This document shows positions 49,157 to 56,419 of a stretch of 64,000 nt of DNA, one piece after another. The position numbers and the translations under genes are program-made. Positions within the stretch are counted from its first letter, which is position 1. Each line of letters opens with the position of its first letter. The DNA is from a virus. Location of the stretch: IMG/VR virus record IMGVR_UViG_3300032093_000089, positions 1-64,000 of that record. One strand, given 5' to 3'. Below the pieces are notes generated by a model. The model had not been told where the DNA came from, did not search any database, and saw only the letters and a list, made by a program, of their open reading frames with translations.

Positions 49157-49399
49157 TTATGCCCTTGGTGTTAAACCAAACTCAGTCATGAAAGACATGT
49201 AGTCAGTAAACCCTTTTGGATATTTGACAGCTTCATTGAATAAACTTTCAGGATTCCTCTGAAGATTGAGGAATCGCTGAAAGGATTCACTGTCCATCGT
49301 TGTTTCAGTATTAGGAGCAAACCGAAAACGATTAGATCCATACACTGAACGATAGTATTCGCCAGGGCTGTACTTATCCGCATAATCAGCGTATGACAT
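49157..49399 (-). CDS. Hypothetical virion-block protein, 80 aa
   Basis: The product (MSYADYADKYSPGEYYRSVY...) is Tyr/Phe/Arg-rich. It overlaps the lytic transglycosylase-like gene by one base. Function is unknown. Confidence 0.6.
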   Translation of the reverse strand: MSYADYADKYSPGEYYRSVYGSNRFRFAPNTETTMDSESFQRFLNLQRNPESLFNEAVKYPKGFTDYMSFMTEFGLTPRA

Positions 49400-50082
49400 C
49401 AGTAAAGGCCTCCAAGTGGACCTAAGCCCATCGTGCCGAACACATCTGGGACACTAGGGAATGCCCGTTGCATCAAGCCTTCCATCAGACCCGCCTTAAC
49501 CGTATCCAACAGTGAGGTTGCCTTCCGCTTCCGAAGAGCGGTTGTCAACGCCTCTGTTGAAATTTGCGGTTCGATTGCAGGTGCAGGTGCAGGCCTAGAT
49601 ACCGGAGCAGCCGCAACCGGCGTTCCAACAGGAGGTATATCCCCAAGCACACGACGTGCGTTGTTATAAAGATCACCTCCTTTGCGGAAACGTGGCAAAG
49701 CACCCGAAACAGAAGTTCCAAAAGAATCCTTTTGATTTAAAGAAACATTTGGATTTCCACCAAGGACAGTGGCATAAGCACGACCAATACCCATGCCAGG
49801 CCGGTAGCCACGGTCTTCAAAATAACGGAGAACAGCAGGCATCTGACCAGCTCTGGTCTGTGGACCTGAGATGCCATACATCTGTTGCTCATTCTGTCCA
49901 AATTGAATTAGGCCTTTGTGGCGTCCACCAGCACCCCCAACAATATTGGGGTCCATATTGGCGCCAGACTCCAAAGATAGGAAGGCACCAAACTCATAGG
50001 GGTCCAGGCCAAGTTTCCTAGCGCCTTGGATAATTGCCATGCGTTCTTCTTGTGGAAGAATACCAACGCGTGCGGGAGCCAT
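49399..50082 (-). CDS. Lytic transglycosylase-like virion protein
   Basis: From the ATG at 50082 the 227-residue product has an SLT-type domain: LDPYEFGAFLSLESGANMDP (catalytic Glu38) and GGRHKGLIQFG. A Pro/Ala-rich linker and a C-terminal helix with LLDTVKAGLMEGLMQRAF follow; a similar tail occurs in the M23-like protein at 52041. It is probably virion-carried and opens the wall during entry. Confidence 0.75.
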   Translation of the reverse strand: MAPARVGILPQEERMAIIQGARKLGLDPYEFGAFLSLESGANMDPNIVGGAGGRHKGLIQFGQNEQQMYGISGPQTRAGQMPAVLRYFEDRGYRPGMGIGRAYATVLGGNPNVSLNQKDSFGTSVSGALPRFRKGGDLYNNARRVLGDIPPVGTPVAAAPVSRPAPAPAIEPQISTEALTTALRKRKATSLLDTVKAGLMEGLMQRAFPSVPDVFGTMGLGPLGGLY

Positions 50083-50084
50083 CT

Positions 50085-51545
50085 TTACCGGTTCCTCCCT
50101 TTCAGGCGTTGTAGTTCGCGGTAAGCAAGACCGGGATTCGCTTGAGCCCATTGCATCAGGGCTTCTGGTTGCATCCCCATAGCACCACCAAGATCCTTCA
50201 GCTGGCGCTGTAGCTCTCCAGTCTGTTCCATACTCCTACCCAGTTGCTGCTGGCCCGCATAGAAGGAAGGAAGGGAGACACCTGCAGGAGCAGCGTACTG
50301 CTGAGCAGCATTAAGTACTTCTTGAGAGAGTTGGCGTTGTTGGACATTTTGACGTTGTGCGGGAACACCGGCCCCAGTAGACATGCCAGCCCCGCCATAG
50401 GTAGGGCCACCTGCAAATGATCCACCAATGGGAACATCTGAGGCAATGGGTGTCTGTTGTCCGGCTTGTGCTCCAGAACTACTTACACCCGGAGGTGGCG
50501 GCAGAGGAGGAGCAGGAGGCGGTGGAGAACCACCACCGCCAAAAGATTGGCTTGCAGGAATAAATATATTATCAGGAGGATTTAACGCTCTGCCTGTTTT
50601 GTAATCATAAGTAATCCCATTAACTGTATAGTTTTGACCAATATCTCTTAGAGCATTGGATTGACGAATAAGCTCAGATTCATCTTTTGGTCCTGCCGGG
50701 GTTGCACCAAATATAGTTGTGACGCCAAGTTTAGGAATTACTCCGCCGGGTGTATAAGCAAAAAGCTCGGCATTGCCTCTATTAACATCATTTTCAGGAA
50801 AGAAAGCAGAAATTGCACCGCCCGCAAGATATGCTCCTGCATTAAGAGGGTTTAAAGGATTAAAAAGCTTACCTGTTTTTCCCAATAAAGTTGTGGGTGT
50901 TCTGGTTGCTAATGGGTTCAAAGCCGTAGGGCCAATCCCTTGAAGATTCCTCATCAGGCTGCCCACCTGACCAAAGTTGATCCCACCACCACCGGCTAAA
51001 GTACGCGCAGCCTTCTCAGATGTTCCACCAAATTGCTTTAGGAACTCACGACGCAAAGCGGGATCTCTAGCAAACTGACCACCCGTTTGAATTGCGGTTT
51101 GCAGAGGGCTAGTAACTACAGCTTGTCCAGTGCGAATAACATCTCCGATAACAGGAGCTTTTAATGCACCGGTTGCGTACTGTTGCGCACCACGCGCCAG
51201 CTGTGGGACAGCACCTGCAGCTTCTTGGATAGCACGGTTAACCATCCCTGCCTGAGCAGAACGCTGAATACCGGCTGGCATACCAGCCACGTCGCTAATT
51301 AACCCTGTAAAACGTGCGGGAATATTACCAAAGTTGGGGCCGGCAAACTGACCGGGTAGTCCACGCTGGAGCACATTTTCAGCTTTGGATGCCAGTGCGC
51401 GATACGTTTGCGGATTGGTGACAGTATCAGCAACCTGTCTAACAGCTTGAGGTGCTGCTTTGGCACCAAAACCTTTTACTGCGCGAAGAGCGGCTGGAGC
51501 GCTTCGCATGAACATCTGCAGGAATGTATTACCCATTAGCGCCAA
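50085..51545 (-). CDS. Internal/minor virion protein, Ala/Gly/Pro-rich
   Basis: The 486-residue product has an Ala-rich amphipathic N-terminal half, a PPPPAPPLPPPP tract near residue 346 and a Gln-rich helical end. No domain is recognised. It sits 2 nt upstream of the transglycosylase gene, consistent with an internal or ejection protein. Confidence 0.6.
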   Translation of the reverse strand: MALMGNTFLQMFMRSAPAALRAVKGFGAKAAPQAVRQVADTVTNPQTYRALASKAENVLQRGLPGQFAGPNFGNIPARFTGLISDVAGMPAGIQRSAQAGMVNRAIQEAAGAVPQLARGAQQYATGALKAPVIGDVIRTGQAVVTSPLQTAIQTGGQFARDPALRREFLKQFGGTSEKAARTLAGGGGINFGQVGSLMRNLQGIGPTALNPLATRTPTTLLGKTGKLFNPLNPLNAGAYLAGGAISAFFPENDVNRGNAELFAYTPGGVIPKLGVTTIFGATPAGPKDESELIRQSNALRDIGQNYTVNGITYDYKTGRALNPPDNIFIPASQSFGGGGSPPPPAPPLPPPPGVSSSGAQAGQQTPIASDVPIGGSFAGGPTYGGAGMSTGAGVPAQRQNVQQRQLSQEVLNAAQQYAAPAGVSLPSFYAGQQQLGRSMEQTGELQRQLKDLGGAMGMQPEALMQWAQANPGLAYRELQRLKGRNR

Positions 51546-51997
51546 ACCTCATGAAGATAAATACGAGAACCCACTGCAGTATCAGCTGGCCCAGGTAAAG
51601 CCTGAATAAACTCTGCACCTGATCGTTCATAACGATATCGTGCCTGAAAAGGATCCTTGTAGTTTGGAACGTACAAGATATTTGCTAAACGATTAGTTTC
51701 GTAGAGATAAATTTCATCCCAAACTTTAAGAGCTTCTTTGGCGTTGCTAGAACGAATTGTACGATCAACGTCGCCAATGATGCTTTCTAACCGAGTAGAA
51801 GGAGAAGTTGCGACTTCTGTTTTCTTTTCAGCCGTATCACAACGGCCGATTTGAATAACAATTTTGTCATAGAAATATGAATCTGGTACGGTATTCATGG
51901 CTTCTTCCAAACGGGCGTAGTCCCCCGCTGGCACGGAAACCGTGAAATAGCCCAGGTGATACCTGACCCTACTTTTGTCAAAGTCAGATAACTGCAC
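51536..51997 (-). CDS. Virion-block protein, 153 aa
   Basis: The product (MQLSDFDKSRVRYHLGYFTV...) is a mixed alpha/beta protein overlapping the next gene by 10 nt. Size and place would fit a head-completion or connector protein, but no family is recognised. Confidence 0.6.
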   Translation of the reverse strand: MQLSDFDKSRVRYHLGYFTVSVPAGDYARLEEAMNTVPDSYFYDKIVIQIGRCDTAEKKTEVATSPSTRLESIIGDVDRTIRSSNAKEALKVWDEIYLYETNRLANILYVPNYKDPFQARYRYERSGAEFIQALPGPADTAVGSRIYLHEVWR

Positions 51998-52040
51998 TTC
52001 TAACTTCCAGTATCAATTAATTATAGTTCTAGAAAATCAA

Positions 52041-52802
52041 TCATAATCCAAAAAATTGACTTGTCGCATACTGTTGACCCTGAAGGTAAGGGTCGGAACC
52101 CGTGAACTGAGAAAGAAAGTTTCTAGGTGTTAATGCTTGCTGAAGTGCACCACCAATCAATCCTTCCTTCAGCTGCTCCATCAGGGGCTTAGGTTTTTCT
52201 TTTTCGCCAATCACATTGATGAGTGCATCAATCAGTTTGCCTTGTTGCGTTTGGTTTTCAATTTGATTCTGGACATACGCTTGAGCCCAGACCTCTGGCG
52301 TAACGTCAGTTGTGGTTCCTGTTGCGCTTGTAGCGGCCTCGTTGCGCCGTGTAGTAGCCGCCTGGGGCAACTCACTTAAATGGAACGTTTGTAGCTCGTA
52401 GGGGCCAGTACGTAATGCAGATACATTACCTGCAGTGCCTTGGCCTGAATGTGTTGAAACAGATCCCTGACCAAGAAAGCGAAGTGCAGTTCCTTCCGGA
52501 AAGCCGTAATCTTCACCTTTATGATCTGTAGAAGCGCCAGGAGAAGGAGCAGTCCTTAATCCCATGGGACTGGTGATTGTTGCAGCTGGATTTAAACGGA
52601 ACCCCTGGGACTCAGGGCTATAAAGTTGCTGCCAGTTCTCTTGGTTAGGTAAACGAAACTGAAGAAACTGTCCAATATCTTTACGAGCTTTAGAAAGAGG
52701 AAAACGTTTCCCATCCTTCATGACTTCCCAATGAGCATGAGGGCCAGTGGACGTACCTCCAGTGGCACCAACTTTGCCCAAGAATAACGCTGGCCCTGCC
52801 AT
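52041..52802 (-). CDS. Circularly permuted M23-like peptidase
   Basis: The 253-residue product has the M23 C-terminal signature at its N-terminus: GATGGTSTGPHAHWEV, H22-x-H24. It then has the N-terminal signature (ITSPMGLR; H94-K-G-E-D98) and finally FHLSEL (His141). All zinc ligands and the third His are present but in rotated order. An in-frame stop just upstream of the ATG excludes a longer normal version. A C-terminal coil (MEQLKEGLIGGALQQAL) resembles the transglycosylase protein. It is likely a virion peptidase. Confidence 0.7.
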   Translation of the reverse strand: MAGPALFLGKVGATGGTSTGPHAHWEVMKDGKRFPLSKARKDIGQFLQFRLPNQENWQQLYSPESQGFRLNPAATITSPMGLRTAPSPGASTDHKGEDYGFPEGTALRFLGQGSVSTHSGQGTAGNVSALRTGPYELQTFHLSELPQAATTRRNEAATSATGTTTDVTPEVWAQAYVQNQIENQTQQGKLIDALINVIGEKEKPKPLMEQLKEGLIGGALQQALTPRNFLSQFTGSDPYLQGQQYATSQFFGL

Positions 52803-52828
52803 CTCTTTTTCTTTTTATTTTAAAACTA

Positions 52829-52854
52829 AAAAACCCCCCAGTTTCCCAGGGGGT
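52829..52854 (-). terminator. Rho-independent terminator
   Basis: On the minus strand CCCCCTGGGAAACTGGGGGG is followed by six Ts. It lies between the HhH gene and the M23-like gene. Confidence 0.85.
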
Positions 52855-52876
52855 AGAAATTGTGCGTTAGAAAAAG

Positions 52877-53305
52877 TTACACACGAATTAAATTAGCTGC
52901 CAGGACGGCATCCCAGTCAACACGTTTGATCTGCCTGAGCTGCTCTAAGTTGTTGAACCTTTCACCCGATAAGGACATTTGAAGGTCTTTAATTTCTCGG
53001 GCAGTTTTAAGACCAATGCCTTTAATGTGATCAGCGATCATTTGGGCAGTGGCACCGTTAATGTTCAACCGTGTTTCCGGAGGAAAAGAACGGGGTTCTT
53101 CCTGTGCAGCCTTGTCTTTAACTTGAAGAGTTTTAACCTTTTTTGTTGCCTCTTCATCGGGCATCAGTTCGGTTTTGTAAGCGGTGTAAAGGAGACCGTC
53201 TTGGTCTTCAACCATGAACCAATCACCGTTGTCCCATTCACTTACAACCTTTACTCGTGCACCTGTTTTTTTATGCTGATACAGCATTGCGGCAACGGTA
53301 GACAT
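52877..53305 (-). CDS. Helix-hairpin-helix protein, 142 aa
   Basis: The C-terminal half has LNINGATAQMIADHIKGIGL and KTAREIKDLQ, a ComEA-type HhH with non-specific DNA-binding potential. The N-terminal half has a small SH3-like beta domain (ARVKVVSEWDNGDWFMVEDQ). It lies between capsid genes and the peptidase gene, after a start-abutting hairpin. Confidence 0.7.
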   Translation of the reverse strand: MSTVAAMLYQHKKTGARVKVVSEWDNGDWFMVEDQDGLLYTAYKTELMPDEEATKKVKTLQVKDKAAQEEPRSFPPETRLNINGATAQMIADHIKGIGLKTAREIKDLQMSLSGERFNNLEQLRQIKRVDWDAVLAANLIRV

Positions 53306-53306
53306 A

Positions 53307-53327
53307 GGACCAGAGCATTTCTGGTCC
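53307..53327 (-). promoter_or_regulatory. Hairpin abutting the HhH gene start
   Basis: GGACCAGA and TCTGGTCC form a perfect 8-bp stem with a 5-nt loop. On the minus strand the stem ends one base before the ATG at 53305. No T-run follows, so it is not a simple terminator. Confidence 0.6.
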
Positions 53328-53340
53328 TAGTTTAACTCAA

Positions 53341-54138
53341 TCAGCTGACAGTGCGGCCAAGTAAATAGCCGTCAATATCCTCGTAACCAGGAGCTTCATC
53401 CGGTTGGATGTAGCAGACTTCCACAACCAGGTAACCGACACGGCCTGCGACAGAATCGGCATCTGAAATGTAGATGCCACCCGAAGTACTGGTGTCATTA
53501 GCAGCACCCTTAGCAAACACCTTCAGGGTGGTGCCAGTGGTAGCGGCGTAGTTAAGAGTACCGCCAGACACGCCAGCGGCGCCAGTAGCAGTAAGGAAGG
53601 GGTTGGTGCCATATGCAGCACTGCCACCAGCGAAATAAATCTTGGTAGCGGCGTCACCGGACACAGTAGAAGTCAGGTTGGCCTGAATGGGGCCTTCACC
53701 CACGCCAGAAGCAGCAGTAGGACCGCTGGAATCGCGACCAAAGGAGATCACGTTACCGGTAGCGGCGAACACACCAGAAGCAACACGGCCATCGCCCCAG
53801 CCAGAAGCCACTGAGATCGCGGCGCGATACACATAGGCGGGCAGGGTTGTGGTGCCAGAGATCACCATTCCGGTGATGTCGGGGCGCGTGTCGTCCTGGC
53901 GATAAGGTGAAGGAACGATTACGTTTCCGGTTGCCAGAGGAGAACCAGAAGTTTGGGTAACCGCGACATAACCGCGTTGTTGGAAGTAACGGTAACCAGG
54001 AACAGCCAACACAGAGGTGGGGCCGCCTTTCGAAGCGTTATTAACGCCGTCGTCGTTGGTATCAATATTCTTGTACCAACCGTTCAGGGGCTCTGCCCAG
54101 TTACCTGGGTAGATTTTCTTAGCGGACAAATAGGTCAT
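53341..54138 (-). CDS. Capsid-associated protein, Gly/Thr/Ala-rich
   Basis: The 265-residue product is beta-rich, with many Gly, Thr, Ala and Ser residues, few cysteines and an N-terminus MTYLSAKKIYPGNWAEPLNG. It follows the major capsid gene by 34 nt, where a decoration or second capsid protein is often encoded. It uses GC-rich codons like the capsid gene, suggesting high expression. Confidence 0.6.
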   Translation of the reverse strand: MTYLSAKKIYPGNWAEPLNGWYKNIDTNDDGVNNASKGGPTSVLAVPGYRYFQQRGYVAVTQTSGSPLATGNVIVPSPYRQDDTRPDITGMVISGTTTLPAYVYRAAISVASGWGDGRVASGVFAATGNVISFGRDSSGPTAASGVGEGPIQANLTSTVSGDAATKIYFAGGSAAYGTNPFLTATGAAGVSGGTLNYAATTGTTLKVFAKGAANDTSTSGGIYISDADSVAGRVGYLVVEVCYIQPDEAPGYEDIDGYLLGRTVS

Positions 54139-54172
54139 TTATTTTTTCCTATGTTTGTATGTAATTTAATTA

Positions 54173-55336
54173 TCAAACAGTGCCGTCGTCTTGAACGAAG
54201 CTGTAGGCGGTGGTCACGAAGTCCTTGTTCAGGATTTCGAAGCCAGCGTACAGTTGCCAGATCAAGATGATGAAGCGGCTGAAGTCGTCGTTGTTGTTGA
54301 TCAACACCTGAGCATTCGGGCCACCGATACCAACACCCACAGACTGAGGACCAAAGAAGAAACCTTGGGCAACTTCCTTGGCGCTGTAGCTAGAGCCAGC
54401 GTCGAAAGAAGCCTGGATATTCTTAATCGGGAAGTTGGTTGACTCGAAGAACTTCACGCCTTCAAACTGGACGCCAGTAGGCATCACGGGCTCACCAGCC
54501 AGGAAGTAGCCCTGACCAGCTTGGGGACCCATGTAGAAGCTGGCGTTGTTAGGCATCATGGGGTTACCCATGTACATGCCTTGGCCAGGGTTGCCGGCGT
54601 AACGAGCGATCTCGCGGAAGTCGGGGTCACGACGCAGGTGCATCATGAAAGTAGGATCGCAAATGCAGCGATACAGACCATCAGAGAAGGTCGGCACGTT
54701 GCGCTTACGCAGATCCTTCACCACGTTCAGCAGGTCAGTACGCACCGAGAACTGCTGGAGGTCAGCGGTGTACTCAGTGCTGCTGTAGGTGATTTGACCA
54801 GAAGCATTCTTGGTCTTGCTACCAGGGAAGAAGTAACCACCCTGAGTAGTAGATGCAGCACCGTTAGCTTCAGCTTTGGAGAGTTCGTCAATGAACACGC
54901 GGTCGCGCCAACGACGATAGTCATCGAGCAGCGTCAGGCTACCGATGGACTGGTGGAACATGTTAAGGTTCCCGGTGTCCAGCAGCAGACGCTGAGCAGT
55001 GATCAGAGTCTCGCGAGCAATCTTGAAGGTGCTGGGCTGGGTCGGATCACCCGGGTCTGCAGGGCCAGTGTATTCCTTAAGCACCACCAGGACTTTCTCC
55101 TTGGTGATGTTACGGCTGTTAGCAGTACCAATAGTCTGGTCGGACACGCGCTCACGGCTGTCCTTGGTACCAGGGGTACCCCAGAACTTATAGCGGTCTA
55201 ACTGAACGGTTTGACCAGGCTGACGAGTGAAGTCATGAACGACCACAGGCTCGACTGCCATTTCTGCAATGTAGGCAGGATGGGGACGGTAAAGTTCCGC
55301 ACCCAAGATTTTTGGAAAATCGTTATCAATGAACAC
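54173..55336 (-). CDS. Major capsid protein
   Basis: The 387-residue product begins at a GTG with a strong site (GGAGG) 10 nt upstream. It follows the scaffold-like and portal genes, and has an N-terminal arm then KFWGTPGTKDSRERVSDQTI, DDYRRWRDRVFIDEL and CICDPTFMMHLRRDPDFREI, consistent with an HK97-type capsid. The identification rests on order, length and expression signals more than on a specific motif. Confidence 0.8.
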   Translation of the reverse strand: MFIDNDFPKILGAELYRPHPAYIAEMAVEPVVVHDFTRQPGQTVQLDRYKFWGTPGTKDSRERVSDQTIGTANSRNITKEKVLVVLKEYTGPADPGDPTQPSTFKIARETLITAQRLLLDTGNLNMFHQSIGSLTLLDDYRRWRDRVFIDELSKAEANGAASTTQGGYFFPGSKTKNASGQITYSSTEYTADLQQFSVRTDLLNVVKDLRKRNVPTFSDGLYRCICDPTFMMHLRRDPDFREIARYAGNPGQGMYMGNPMMPNNASFYMGPQAGQGYFLAGEPVMPTGVQFEGVKFFESTNFPIKNIQASFDAGSSYSAKEVAQGFFFGPQSVGVGIGGPNAQVLINNNDDFSRFIILIWQLYAGFEILNKDFVTTAYSFVQDDGTV

Positions 55337-55388
55337 TTTTTGTTATCCTCCAGAGTCTCAGGAAGGTAGGTTATCGGGTGAAAGATTT

Positions 55389-55450
55389 AGACATTTATAT
55401 GTCTTATCTAACACAAATTTTAGCAGTCGGTAATTTATTCAATTACCGAC
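55389..55450 (-). promoter_or_regulatory. Two hairpins between scaffold and capsid genes
   Basis: GTCGGTAATT and AATTACCGAC (55426-55450) form a perfect 10-bp stem with a 5-nt loop. AGACAT and ATGTCT (55389-55404) form a 6-bp stem. The minus strand shows no T-run after either. They may be RNA processing or stabilising structures in the capsid 5' UTR. Confidence 0.6.
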
Positions 55451-55456
55451 AAACTA

Positions 55457-56419
55457 TCACTCCATTACGAATAATTTATTCGCAACAACTTGGGGCTGAG
55501 CGTGATTCAGAACACGCCAGGCATTCTGGGGATCACGAGCCAGGGTTTCGTTAAAATCTCCCCAGAAATTACCGGGTTGCTGAGGAGCAGCAGCAGCCGG
55601 AGGAGCGGGCATGAAACCCAGTTCAGGTTGTTGAATCTGCTGGGTGGGATAACCAGGGGTTTCCAATTGGGCCTCGCTTTCGTACACAGGATAAGGACCT
55701 TCCGGACCAAAGAACTTCAGCGTGTAATCGCTGAGCACGTCAGGGTTGGTCAGAATTTCGTTATAAGCGAGGTTCTCTTGGTGCTCGTTTACAGAAAATT
55801 CAGCGTAACCCTTGACCGCCTCACTTGCGCGGTTTCCCCATGCGACGGCGCTGTCCAGCATTGTTTCCAGCTGGAGTGCGTAGTTGTTCAGGATTGACGG
55901 GGCCTCGATCCCGAACGCGTCCATCACCTGGCGGGACTCCTGGCTCATTCCCACCAGGTCCGCGATTGCCTCCAATGATGGAGTCGAGGAGGTTTGGGAA
56001 GAGCTGGGCGAGTATGCCTGGCTGGGATATGAGGTCGGCGGAGCCGATTGTGGCGTAGCTTGGGGGCTGGTCAACCCGTAGTTTGCCGGGGTATAGGTCG
56101 TCGGTGCCGACTGTTGACCCTGGAACGGGGATTGAACTGGTGCGCTCAGAAGGTTCACCACCTTGTTGAACGCCGATTCCCACGGACTCGAGATTGATTC
56201 CGCCGTCTGGACCGAGGGGGATTGGGGGGCGTACTGAGACGGCGCGAATTGGTAATTGGGGCTCGCCTGGGGCACTGCTTGGGGGTAACTGGTACCCACC
56301 TGATAAGCCACTGGAGCCGCCTGCACCTGAGGTGCTGCCACCACGTAGCTGCTTGGAGCTACCGCTACGGGCGACGGTTGGCTCGTCTGTGGGATCGATT
56401 GGACGGTAGCGTCCTGCAT
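55457..56419 (-). CDS. Scaffold-like protein, overprinted on the portal gene
   Basis: The 320-residue product starts at an ATG with a strong Shine-Dalgarno (AAAGGAGAT, 7 nt spacing). The first 200 residues are Pro/Gln/Ser/Ala-rich, then come helices (LEAIADLVGMSQESRQVMDA, ALQLETMLDSAVAWGNRASE). The C-terminal 120 residues lie past the portal stop. Location between portal and capsid, low complexity and helices fit a scaffolding protein. Positions 55821-56419 are shared with the portal frame. Confidence 0.7.
   Translation of the reverse strand: MQDATVQSIPQTSQPSPVAVAPSSYVVAAPQVQAAPVAYQVGTSYPQAVPQASPNYQFAPSQYAPQSPSVQTAESISSPWESAFNKVVNLLSAPVQSPFQGQQSAPTTYTPANYGLTSPQATPQSAPPTSYPSQAYSPSSSQTSSTPSLEAIADLVGMSQESRQVMDAFGIEAPSILNNYALQLETMLDSAVAWGNRASEAVKGYAEFSVNEHQENLAYNEILTNPDVLSDYTLKFFGPEGPYPVYESEAQLETPGYPTQQIQQPELGFMPAPPAAAAPQQPGNFWGDFNETLARDPQNAWRVLNHAQPQVVANKLFVME

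Noticed and set aside
54521-55201. 226-codon plus-strand frame inside the capsid gene
   Set aside because: It is His/Val/Thr-rich antisense translation of a strongly biased coding sequence. The capsid frame has the ribosome binding site and context.
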